DNA of 41,461 nt from the NCBI GenBank assembly GCA_010027845.1, contig RGUL01000012.1:1-41461 (forward strand), given 5' to 3'. This document shows positions 25,128 to 32,443 of this stretch, piece by piece (position 1 is the first letter of the stretch; each line of letters starts with the position of its first letter). The position numbers and the translations under genes are program-made. Source of the DNA: Gammaproteobacteria bacterium (GTDB lineage: Bacteria; Pseudomonadota; Gammaproteobacteria; Steroidobacterales; Steroidobacteraceae). The notes beneath the pieces are model-generated. The model searched no databases. It saw only the letters and a program-made list of their open reading frames with translations, and was not told the DNA's origin.

Positions 25128-26927
25128 TCAGCGCTGCAGCGCGTACTCAGGCGAGGTGACGACGAGATAGATCGCATCGGCGACGCGCACCGGAAACGCC
25201 GTCGACTGGTTGGTGGTGGTCACCGCAGTACGTTCGATCTGCGCCTTGACCTCACTTTTGAGCGTCGCCGAAATCTGCGAACTGCCGCCGAGCAAACGCT
25301 CGGCGACTCGATTGACGAGCGCCTCGGAATCGGCCGCGAGACCATATTCGTCCGACACGTCGATGTACATATCGTCCGCAGTCAATGCCGCCGCCTGCAG
25401 GTGGGTGCGCGCGAAGGCTTGGGTGTAATAGAAGTTCGCCTGCTGCGCAGCGAAATATTCGGTCGCGATCTGCATTTCGGGCGCGACCAGATCGCCGTTG
25501 GCGATCTCGCCGGGCGGCGCGTAGAACGGGCTGAAGAAATTGAACACCGACGCGGCCTGTTGCGGCCCTTGTCCGAAAGTATTGCTGGCGGTGCCGATGA
25601 AATTGCGCTGTACGCCGAGCTTGCCGCTGGCCGAATTGACGTTATAGGCCCGCCAAAATTGCGTGGCACGCAACAAAGGTTCTTTGACCTTACCAGCTCT
25701 GGCCGCGGCGCTGCCGGTCGCCACGCTGCGCGCTTCCGTATCGAGCAGGATCGCCTTGATCACCGCACCCAGATTGCCGCGCACGCCGGTGCCGTCGTTG
25801 TTGAATTTTTCGGCGACGCGCTGCACGTAGGCCGGCGACGGATTACTGGTGACGAGTTTTTGAATCAATTGTTTGGCGAGGAACGGGCCGACGTTCGGGT
25901 GATTGAAGGCATTGTCGAGCGCGTCCTGTAGATCCTTCTCGCCGGTCTGACCCGCAGGCAACTGACCATTCGGCAAGCTCACGCCGGCGTAATTCAATAA
26001 TTGTTTGGTCCCCGTCTCGTGATATGCGGCGTATTGCACCAACGGTTTGACTTGGTTGTATCCGAACACCGGCGCGAGTTGCGGCGTTGCAGTCGTCCAG
26101 GTGCAAGCGGGTCGCGTCGTCGGGCACGACCAAGACCAACCGGTGAACGCGCGCGCATAGCCCTCGACCACGTCTTGCGTATAACTCGGCAGCGGCTGCC
26201 CGCTCGCGTCTTTTTTCTCGGTTCCGTCGATGTTTAGTTGCACGAGTCCGATCGTGAACAACTGCATCATCTCGCGCGCGTAGTTCTCGTCCGGTCGCAA
26301 ATTGGTCCCGGCGACGGCTTTTTGATTGCCCAGCAGGTTCAAATAAAGGCCCATCGCCGGATGCAACGACACTTGCTCGAGCAAGGAGCGGAAATTGCCG
26401 AAAGCATTGCGCGCCAACACGTCGTAGAAATCGGCGGTGGCGAACGGATAGTTGGTGAGCGTACCGACCTGCGATACGACCATGATTTCGGAGAGCGCGA
26501 ACGCCACGCGCTGTCGCAACTGATCGTCACCGCGCAAGGAGTTGTAGAACCATTGCTCCAGACGGTTTGTGTGCAAGGTCGCGGGGCTGAAGCCGGTCGG
26601 AACGGGGTTCGGATAGCCGAGTTCGACCGCTTGTAATTGCGCCGCGGCGGGCTTGGCGAATTCCGCGTCGAGCCAGCGTGCATACGCGTTCGTCGAATCG
26701 CCGAGCGCGATCAAACGCGACGCTTCGGCTTCGGTCGCGCCGAAAGTCGCTTGGTTAAGGAAGCGGTACGCTTCGGCTTTCGAGACCGGCGGCGCCGCGG
26801 CGGGCCCGGGCAATATCGAACCGATCATCGAACCGGCCGCACCGCCACCGCCACCACCGCAGGCGGCAGTCAGCCCAGCGACAGCCAGTAACAAAGTCAT
26901 GCGCAGCGCGCGCAGCGGACGCATCAT
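25128..26927 (-). CDS. DUF1800 lipoprotein
   Basis: About 599 residues. The lipobox LTAAC at about residue 22-24 is followed by a run of Gly, so the mature protein is probably membrane-anchored in the periplasm or outer surface. DUF1800 blocks are AYRFLNQATFGATEAEA, RLEQWFYNSLRGDDQLRQRV, NFRSLLEQVSLHPAMGLYLN, ENYAREMMQLFTIGL and FTGWSW. The start is one of two adjacent ATG codons (26924/26927) behind GGGAG. DUF1800 and DUF1501 genes nearly always occur together; their joint role is unknown. Confidence 0.9.
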   Translation of the reverse strand: MMRPLRALRMTLLLAVAGLTAACGGGGGGAAGSMIGSILPGPAAAPPVSKAEAYRFLNQATFGATEAEASRLIALGDSTNAYARWLDAEFAKPAAAQLQAVELGYPNPVPTGFSPATLHTNRLEQWFYNSLRGDDQLRQRVAFALSEIMVVSQVGTLTNYPFATADFYDVLARNAFGNFRSLLEQVSLHPAMGLYLNLLGNQKAVAGTNLRPDENYAREMMQLFTIGLVQLNIDGTEKKDASGQPLPSYTQDVVEGYARAFTGWSWSCPTTRPACTWTTATPQLAPVFGYNQVKPLVQYAAYHETGTKQLLNYAGVSLPNGQLPAGQTGEKDLQDALDNAFNHPNVGPFLAKQLIQKLVTSNPSPAYVQRVAEKFNNDGTGVRGNLGAVIKAILLDTEARSVATGSAAARAGKVKEPLLRATQFWRAYNVNSASGKLGVQRNFIGTASNTFGQGPQQAASVFNFFSPFYAPPGEIANGDLVAPEMQIATEYFAAQQANFYYTQAFARTHLQAAALTADDMYIDVSDEYGLAADSEALVNRVAERLLGGSSQISATLKSEVKAQIERTAVTTTNQSTAFPVRVADAIYLVVTSPEYALQR

Positions 26928-27020
26928 CACCACTCCCGACGAGGACTCCCCTGCTTCGAGACTAACTCAAGCCTCGCGGCCTGCGCTACCTCGTCACAGT
27001 CGACGTCCGGGATTAACTCT

Positions 27021-27959
27021 TTATGCGACGTTTTGGGCGGCGAGCAGGTCGAGTCGTTGCTCGAAGTCTTGACCGGTGGGCAGCATCACGCAGCCGTCGG
27101 GCAGGCGCTCGGGGTCGACGAATCGCGCCGCGAAGCCGCCCACCCAAATTTCGCACTTCCCACGCAAGTGGTGCGCGAGCGTTTGGAGTTGCTGCAACGC
27201 AGGCACTTCGTTCTCCGGCATCACCAAAGAAACGAGCACGGCACGCGCATCGACCTCGAGTGCGAAGCGCGCGATTTCTTCGGCAGGGCAGTCGGCGCCG
27301 AGATAGTGGGTGCGGAAGCGGCGCGTGGCAGCGAGCCAACTGCACATCAAAATACCGAGTTCGTGACGCTCGCCCGACAACGTCGCGAGCACGAGGCATG
27401 CGCCGTTCTCGGATCGCAGATAGCCACGGGCGACTGAAATCACGAGTCGCCGCACGATGTCGGTGACCATATGTTCCTGCGCGATCGACACTTCGCCGCG
27501 ATGCCAGCGCTCACCGATTTCGCGCACCAACGGCACGATGACGGTGTGCACCACTTCGTTCGGCGGCAGCAAGGCGATCGCCGAGGTCAAAATTTCTTCG
27601 ACGCCCGAAGGATCGGAGTGTTCGGTCGCATCGATGGCGCGCTCGACGAACGACTGGCCGCGCACCGGGCCCGGTCGCGCCTGGCCGCCGGAGTCGGCGA
27701 CCAACTTCGCAAGTTCGTCCATCGACAGCGGCGCGAGACGACTGATCGTATGACCGAGCTCGGTGGCGGTGCGCAGTAAGCGCAAGCGGGCGACATCGGC
27801 TGCCGAATAGGTTCGCCGGCCGGAGGAATCCCGACTCGGGGCGACGACCTCGTAGCGCCGTTCCCAAGCCCGCAGCGTCTCGACGGACAAGCCGGTCGCT
27901 TGGGCGACCGCCTTGATCGTGAACTGGCCGCTCGACGATTGCGCAAGCTTGTTCATCAT
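27021..27959 (-). CDS. B12-dependent photoreceptor repressor (LitR/CarH family MerR protein)
   Basis: 312 residues. A MerR-type winged helix (about 12-80; FTIKAVAQATGLSVETLRAW and ERRYEVVAPSRDSSGRRTYS) is joined to a B12-binding four-helix bundle and Rossmann domain. The bundle has the Wx9EH motif exactly (Trp152, Glu162, His163), the Rossmann part has GERHELG with His199 as likely lower cobalt ligand, SLVMPE and WVGGFAA. Spacing matches Thermus CarH within one residue by memory. Such proteins bind DNA with adenosylcobalamin in the dark and release it in light. A TGTACA-N9-TGTACA operator sits on its own promoter. A ligand-blind MerR paralogue is the alternative, made unlikely by the complete motif set. 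Confidence 0.88.
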   Translation of the reverse strand: MMNKLAQSSSGQFTIKAVAQATGLSVETLRAWERRYEVVAPSRDSSGRRTYSAADVARLRLLRTATELGHTISRLAPLSMDELAKLVADSGGQARPGPVRGQSFVERAIDATEHSDPSGVEEILTSAIALLPPNEVVHTVIVPLVREIGERWHRGEVSIAQEHMVTDIVRRLVISVARGYLRSENGACLVLATLSGERHELGILMCSWLAATRRFRTHYLGADCPAEEIARFALEVDARAVLVSLVMPENEVPALQQLQTLAHHLRGKCEIWVGGFAARFVDPERLPDGCVMLPTGQDFEQRLDLLAAQNVA

Positions 27960-27960
27960 T

Positions 27961-27981
27961 TGTACAACTATACCCTGTACA
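27961..27981. promoter_or_regulatory. LitR/CarH-type operator TGTACA-N9-TGTACA
   Basis: Two TGTACA hexamers (27961-27966 and 27976-27981) are nine bases apart and extend to a 7-bp palindrome (TTGTACA...TGTACAA). Between them on the minus strand lies TATAGT, a -10 for the regulator gene, and five bases to the right is TTGACA for the fasciclin gene. The layout fits the operator form I recall for class II LitR proteins (T-G/A-TACA, nine bases, TGTA-C/T-A). Confidence 0.75.
27967..27972 (-). promoter_or_regulatory. -10 box of the LitR-like gene, inside the operator
   Basis: Read on the minus strand this is TATAGT, seven bases before the ATG at 27959, so the mRNA would be leaderless. TTGTCA lies 15 bp upstream as a poor-spacing -35. 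Repressor bound to the two hexamers would cover this box, giving autorepression. Confidence 0.5.
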
Positions 27982-27986
27982 AGATC

Positions 27987-27992
27987 TTGACA
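27987..27992 (+). promoter_or_regulatory. -35 box upstream of the fasciclin gene
   Basis: A consensus TTGACA begins five bases after the operator. The matching -10 is weak (TCCTAC-like near 28012), so only the -35 is clear. A repressor on the adjacent operator could touch polymerase here. Confidence 0.4.
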
Positions 27993-28062
27993 ACAGCCCT
28001 TTTTGCCTTCATCCTACGGCTCATCAACCCGGCCCCCGGGTCGAGTAAAGGAGTACGCAACC

Positions 28063-28545
28063 ATGTTCCAGAAAATCGCCGCTAAGACCGCCCTCGCCGC
28101 CCTCATCCTCGGCGCCGCCACGGCCTCCGCGGACGCGGGCAAGGACGTGCTCGCCGTCGCCAAACAGAAGGGTAACTTCAGCACCCTGACCAAGGCCATC
28201 GAGGCCGCCGGTCTGCAGGACGCGTTGTCGCAGGGCACGGTCACCGTGTTCGCGCCGACCGACGAAGCGTTCGCGAAGTTGCCGCCGGGTCAGCTCGAAG
28301 CGCTGCTGCGCCCCGAGAACAAGGACCAACTGGTCAAGATCCTCACCAACCACGTGGTGCCGGGTAAGGCCCTCGAAACCGACGACCTCAAGCGCACCCG
28401 CAGCGCCAAGACGGTCGGCGGCGAAGAAGTGAAGTTCGAACTCGTGCGCGGTCGCGTGCGCGTCGATAACGCCCGCGTCACCGGCGACTACAAAGCGTCG
28501 AACGGCGCCGTCGTGGCCGTCGACACCGTGTTGATGCCGAACTGA
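28063..28545 (+). CDS. Secreted fasciclin (FAS1) domain protein
   Basis: 160 residues with AAGGAG upstream of the ATG at 28063. A signal peptide (about 1-23, ending ASA) precedes one FAS1 domain with both family boxes: TVTVFAPTDEAFAKLP (H1) and a C-terminal GAVVAVDTVLMPN (YH/H2 region). FAS1 proteins act in adhesion or surface binding, or unknown extracytoplasmic roles. It is divergent from the LitR-like regulator across a 103-bp gap containing that regulator's operator, so light control is a reasonable inference. Confidence 0.92.
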   Translation: MFQKIAAKTALAALILGAATASADAGKDVLAVAKQKGNFSTLTKAIEAAGLQDALSQGTVTVFAPTDEAFAKLPPGQLEALLRPENKDQLVKILTNHVVPGKALETDDLKRTRSAKTVGGEEVKFELVRGRVRVDNARVTGDYKASNGAVVAVDTVLMPN

Positions 28546-28607
28546 CCGATCGGAAATTTCCGGATCAAGGACGGTCCGGCGCAAGGACGCACATCATCCA
28601 AGGATCT

Positions 28608-28635
28608 CGACGGGGCGGCACACACCGCCCCGTCG
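28608..28635 (+). terminator. Perfect 11-bp GC hairpin after the fasciclin gene
   Basis: CGACGGGGCGG pairs with CCGCCCCGTCG around CACACA. No T-run follows at once, but a second hairpin with a T-run lies 30 bases on (28668). It could be a terminator or a 3'-end stabiliser of the fasciclin mRNA. Confidence 0.6.
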
Positions 28636-28667
28636 CGGATGATCGATCGGTGATCGACTGAGTTACG

Positions 28668-28693
28668 ATGCCCCCTCTTCAGGGGGCATTTTT
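28668..28693 (+). terminator. Intrinsic-terminator-like hairpin at the start of the MetE-like gene
   Basis: ATGCCCCC (28668-28675) pairs with GGGGGCAT (28682-28689) around TCTTCA, followed by five T (28689-28693). The right arm contains AGGGGG, the apparent ribosome site of the TTG start at 28692. It may end fasciclin transcription, act as an attenuator for the gene that follows, or hide its ribosome site. Confidence 0.65.
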
Positions 28694-29708
28694 GTTCACC
28701 ACCACGACCGTCGGCAGTCTGCCCAAACCGGACTGGCTCGCCGAACCCGAAAAACTTTGGCCAGCGTGGCGACTCGAAGGCGAAGCGCTACAACAAGGGA
28801 AACGACGCGCCGCACTCGAGTGGCTGCGCGAGCAAGAAGCTGCCGGCATCGACGTGGTCGGTGACGGAGAACAGTTCAGAATCCACTTCGTACACGGCTT
28901 TCTCGAATCCTTGTCGGGTATCGACTGGAATCGCAAGACGCGCATGGGCATCCGCAACAATCGTTACGAAGCGGACGTGCCGACCGTGACGGCGCCCCTA
29001 CGACGCATGCAGTCGGTGCATCTCGCCGATGCGCAGTTCATGCGCGCCCAGACCACCCGCCGCTTGAAGGTCACGTTGCCCGGCCCGATGACCATCTGCG
29101 ACACGCTCGCCGATGCCCATTACGGTCGTCGCGCAGATCTCGCGATGCGGTTCGCCGAACTTTTGAATGCCGAAGCCCTGGAACTCGAAGCAGCCGGTGC
29201 CGATGTCGTGCAATTCGACGAACCGGCTTTCAACGTGTTCTTGAACGAAGTGCGCGAATGGGGCTTGCCCGCTCTCGAGCGCGCAATGCGAGGACTGCGC
29301 GCCACCACCGTCGTGCACGTTTGTTATGGCTACGGCATCGAAGCGAACGTCAAATGGAAAGCGACGCTCGGTGATCTTTGGCAACAGTACGAAACGATTT
29401 TCCCGTGGTTGAACGCCAGCAGCGTGCGGCAAGTGTCGCTCGAATTCGCCGGTTCGCGCGTGCCACACGAGGTACTGCGCTTATTACCGGACAAAGAATT
29501 ATTGGTCGGTGCAATCGAAGTACTGCCCGGTAAACTCGAAACGCCCGAGGAAGTCGCACACAACATCCTCGAGGCGACTCGGCACGTCGACAGCGCGCGG
29601 CTCTTACCGTGCACCAATTGCGGCATGGCACCGCTGTCGGCCGAGCTCGCACGCGGTAAGTTGCGCGCACTCGGCGCAGGTGCCGCACTCGCACGATCCA
29701 AAATATGA
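28692..29708 (+). CDS. MetE C-terminal-domain-like (cobalamin-independent) methyltransferase
   Basis: About 338 residues. TTG at 28692 is preferred: AGGGGG is five bases upstream and the protein then opens FTTTTVGSLPKPDW as relatives do. An ATG at 28668 is the alternative. It has only the zinc barrel of MetE (full MetE is about 750 residues). Zinc ligands are visible: His and Cys in VVHVCYG, Glu in QVSLEFAG and Cys in PCTNCGM. VVQFDEPAF is the substrate block. Members are core methionine synthases or other thiol alkyltransferases. Stop overlaps the SDR start (ATGA), and the context is catabolic rather than methionine synthesis, so the acceptor is uncertain. Confidence 0.8.
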   Translation: MFTTTTVGSLPKPDWLAEPEKLWPAWRLEGEALQQGKRRAALEWLREQEAAGIDVVGDGEQFRIHFVHGFLESLSGIDWNRKTRMGIRNNRYEADVPTVTAPLRRMQSVHLADAQFMRAQTTRRLKVTLPGPMTICDTLADAHYGRRADLAMRFAELLNAEALELEAAGADVVQFDEPAFNVFLNEVREWGLPALERAMRGLRATTVVHVCYGYGIEANVKWKATLGDLWQQYETIFPWLNASSVRQVSLEFAGSRVPHEVLRLLPDKELLVGAIEVLPGKLETPEEVAHNILEATRHVDSARLLPCTNCGMAPLSAELARGKLRALGAGAALARSKI

Positions 29709-30493
29709 ATCTACAGTTGAAAGACAAAAACGTTTTGCTCACCGGCGCAAGTGGTCTCATCGGTCACGCAATCGCCCGTGCCTTCGCAACCGAGGGTGCA
29801 CGTCTCGCTCTACTCGCGCGACGCCCGTCGGCGCTCGCCGCGCTATGCGCGGACGTCGTCGCCACCGGCGCAGCCGCACCGCTCACGATCGAATGCGATC
29901 TCTCGAGCGCCGCGGCTACCGATGCAGCTTTTGCCACCGCGGCACAACAACTCGGCTCGTTAGACGTGGTGGTGCTCGCCGCAGGTGCCGCACAAGGCGG
30001 TGTATTTTGGGAGATCGACGATGCGGCGTGGCAGCGCAATCTCGAGGCGAAATTGTTCGGCGGCATTCGTAGCTTGCGCGCGGCGCTTCCGACCATGATC
30101 GCGCAGCGTGCCGGACGCATCGTCGTCGTCGCCGGTAACTCTGCGCGTCAACCCGAGCCGCGTATGTTGCCCGGTGCGGTCGCGAACGCCGGGCTCATCG
30201 CCCTAGTGCGCGGACTGGCCGAAGAGCTCGGTCCGCACGGTATCGCGATCAACGCCGTCAATCCCGGACCGGTCCGATCGCCGCGCTGGGAGCAGATGAT
30301 GCAGACCGCAGCGACGCGCGACGGTATTTCCGTCGAGGCGGCCGAGGCGCCGTTCATCGCCAAAAGTGCGCTGCGGCGACTCGCGACCGCCGAAGAAATC
30401 GCGCAGCACGTGTTGTTTTTCGCCTCGTCGCGCGCCGCGCACCTCACCGGCACCGCACTCACGATCGACGGTGGCAGCATCAAGTCCGTCTGA
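29705..30493 (+). CDS. Atypical short-chain dehydrogenase lacking the Tyr-Lys pair
   Basis: 262 residues. The cofactor motif TGASGLIGHAIARAF and the downstream NAVNPGPVRSPRW and AAHLTGTALTIDGG are standard SDR. The place of YxxxK reads PRMLPGAVANAGLIAL, without the Tyr or Lys, though a Ser remains in VVAGNSARQ. It may bind NAD(P) with a changed mechanism or serve as a non-catalytic partner. Some SDR subgroups are known to lack the Tyr. Translationally coupled to the MetE-like gene and 25 bp before the decarboxylase-like gene. Confidence 0.82.
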   Translation: MNLQLKDKNVLLTGASGLIGHAIARAFATEGARLALLARRPSALAALCADVVATGAAAPLTIECDLSSAAATDAAFATAAQQLGSLDVVVLAAGAAQGGVFWEIDDAAWQRNLEAKLFGGIRSLRAALPTMIAQRAGRIVVVAGNSARQPEPRMLPGAVANAGLIALVRGLAEELGPHGIAINAVNPGPVRSPRWEQMMQTAATRDGISVEAAEAPFIAKSALRRLATAEEIAQHVLFFASSRAAHLTGTALTIDGGSIKSV

Positions 30494-30518
30494 CCGGATC
30501 TTTTTTGGAGCGTACGCA

Positions 30519-31262
30519 ATGACCGATCAACTCGGCTACCGCGGTCGCATCGCGATCGTCGTGCCCTCGACCAACACGAGTTGTCAGCCCGAGTGCGAAG
30601 CGCTGAGACCCGCGGGTGTGACCAATCACACCGGTCGGATCAGCATCAAAGAGCGACCGCTCACCACCGAACAAGCGTTCATGGAACACGTGCAGGCGAT
30701 GCGTGACGGCATGCGCACGGCGATCGATCAGGTCGTCACCTGCCAACCGACGCACGTGATCATGGGTGTCGCACTCGAAGCTTTTTGGGGCGGTGTCGCA
30801 GCGGCCGCCGAGTTACAAGCCGAACTCACCGCGCGAGCCGGTATCGGTGTCTCGATGGGATCGACGGCCACCGTCGCGGCCCTGCAAAAATTCGGCGCCC
30901 GACGCATCGCCGTGCTCACGCCGCACCAACCGCGTGGTGACGAGCAAGTACGCCGCTATTTCGAGGAAGCGGGTTTTACGATTCCGCGCCTCATCGGCCT
31001 CAAATGTCCGTCACCCGTGCAAATCGCTCACACGCCGCAAGCGGCCATCGTCGAGGCGCTGCGTACACTCGACGGCGACGACGTCGACGCGATCGTGCAA
31101 GTCGGCACGAATCTCGCGGCGATCGGCGTCTGCGCCGAGGCCGAGCGTTGGCTGCACAAACCGGTGCTCGCGATCAACGCCGTGACCTACTGGGATGCGC
31201 TGCGCCGCTCGGGTGTCGACGATCGCGTGACGGGTTTCGGTTCCGTACTCGAACGGTTCTGA
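30519..31262 (+). CDS. Arylmalonate decarboxylase / maleate isomerase superfamily protein
   Basis: 247 residues; GGAG lies eight bases before the ATG at 30519. The fold signature of the Asp/Glu racemase superfamily is visible: VVPSTNTSCQPECEALRPAG at the start, VSMGSTATVAALQKFGARRI and VLTPHQPRGDEQVRRYF in the middle, and IVQVGTNLA near residue 200. The two active-site Cys positions of maleate isomerases read VIMGVALEAF and QVGTNLA here, without Cys. The reaction is therefore not the standard two-Cys proton transfer; decarboxylation or another reaction on a 1,3-diacid is possible. It sits in the middle of a co-directional catabolic-looking run. Confidence 0.7.
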   Translation: MTDQLGYRGRIAIVVPSTNTSCQPECEALRPAGVTNHTGRISIKERPLTTEQAFMEHVQAMRDGMRTAIDQVVTCQPTHVIMGVALEAFWGGVAAAAELQAELTARAGIGVSMGSTATVAALQKFGARRIAVLTPHQPRGDEQVRRYFEEAGFTIPRLIGLKCPSPVQIAHTPQAAIVEALRTLDGDDVDAIVQVGTNLAAIGVCAEAERWLHKPVLAINAVTYWDALRRSGVDDRVTGFGSVLERF

Positions 31263-31283
31263 ACGCGACGAAGCGCCTCGCGC

Positions 31284-31289
31284 TACAAT
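31284..31289 (+). promoter_or_regulatory. -10 box before the paraoxonase-like gene
   Basis: TACAAT is followed by exactly six bases and the GTG at 31296, the same geometry as at 18381. There is no convincing -35. If used, the gene has an internal, leaderless transcript in addition to any read-through. Confidence 0.35.
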
Positions 31290-31295
31290 GCAGAG

Positions 31296-32384
31296 GTGAC
31301 TTTCGGGGGTGTGTCGATCGTGATCTGGCTCAAACGCGCGGGCTGGCTACTCGCGGCGCTGATCGCGTGTGTGGTCGTCGTGTTGCTCGACTTCATGCGC
31401 CACGGTGGTCAGTTTCGTACCTTGAAGCCGCACGCACCCGGCATCTGCAGCCCGATTCCACTCACCGCCAGCGCCGAAGACATCCAGATCGATCGCGCGC
31501 GCGGCATCGCCTATCTCTCGCTCCTCGATCGTCGCGCCGGCATGCAAGGCGTCGAGACCCACGGCGATCTGTACGCCCTCGATCTCAACACCGAGCCGTT
31601 GCAAGGCAACTCCGCGCTCGCGCGCGTGCCACCCGGCTTTCATCCGCACGGTCTGTCGCTCTATCGCGTTGGCGACGGTAGCCTGCGTCTGTTCGCGATC
31701 TCACATCCGAAAGGGCAGCCACACACAGTGGAGATCTTCGAGCAAGGCACCGAGGGCGGCTTCCGACCGGTCGCCACTATCACCGACCCTGCGCTACGCT
31801 CACCGAACGCGGTCGCCGCAATCGGCGCGCGTCAGTTTTACGTCGCGAACGATTCCGGGGCGCGAAACATCTGGCAACGCTTCGGTGAGCTAGTGCTGCG
31901 CCGCGGGCTTTCCGAGGTGCTGTATTTCGACGGCGAAACCATGCGTGTGGTCGCGCACGGCCTCAAAAGTGCGACCGGTATCGCCGTCAGCGGTGACGGT
32001 CTGCGGGTCTACGTCAGCGAAACGCTCGGTCGACGCGTGCGCGTCTACGCGCGCAATGCCGGCACCGGCGAGCTCACGCCGCTCGAGGACATTGATTTGG
32101 CGAGCGCACCCGACAATCTCAATTTCGACGCTGACGGAAATCTTTGGATCGCCGCCCATCCGAAGACCTTCGAACTCGTCCGTCATTTCATCTCGGCGAC
32201 ACACCCCTCGCCGACGCAGATTTTCCGCTGGTCACCGAACGCCGTCGGCGTACCACGTCTTGAGGAAGTGTTGCTCGACGACGGTCGTGCCTTGTCGGCG
32301 GGCAGCGTCGGCGCAGTGGTCGGTCGGCGCTTGTTCATCGGCTCGATCACCGAAAAGAAACTACTATCCTGCCGCTTGCCCTAA
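31296..32384 (+). CDS. Paraoxonase/SMP-30-like lactonase or arylesterase, membrane-anchored
   Basis: 362 residues. A single N-terminal span (about 16-32, WLLAALIACVVVVLLDF) anchors a six-bladed beta-propeller facing the periplasm. Paraoxonase-type landmarks are AEDIQID (calcium Glu), HPHGLSLY (His of the active site), SPNAVA, YVANDSG and DNLNFDADGNLWIAAHPK (Asp-Asn calcium pair). Such enzymes hydrolyse lactones and aryl esters with calcium. The GTG at 31296 is uncertain; GTG at 31311 or 31320 keep the anchor. It follows the decarboxylase-like gene by 33 bp. Confidence 0.8.
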   Translation: MTFGGVSIVIWLKRAGWLLAALIACVVVVLLDFMRHGGQFRTLKPHAPGICSPIPLTASAEDIQIDRARGIAYLSLLDRRAGMQGVETHGDLYALDLNTEPLQGNSALARVPPGFHPHGLSLYRVGDGSLRLFAISHPKGQPHTVEIFEQGTEGGFRPVATITDPALRSPNAVAAIGARQFYVANDSGARNIWQRFGELVLRRGLSEVLYFDGETMRVVAHGLKSATGIAVSGDGLRVYVSETLGRRVRVYARNAGTGELTPLEDIDLASAPDNLNFDADGNLWIAAHPKTFELVRHFISATHPSPTQIFRWSPNAVGVPRLEEVLLDDGRALSAGSVGAVVGRRLFIGSITEKKLLSCRLP

Positions 32385-32443
32385 AGCAGGTCCGCAGGTA
32401 AAAACTGCTCACTAATATAACGATCATCACCGGGGTCAATACC

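Noticed and set aside
28692-30493. Epoxyalkane:coenzyme M transferase plus SDR, as in propylene metabolism
   Set aside because: The zinc barrel is shared with that enzyme, but no other CoM-pathway gene is present and the adjacent SDR lacks its catalytic Tyr and Lys. A MetE-like call is safer.
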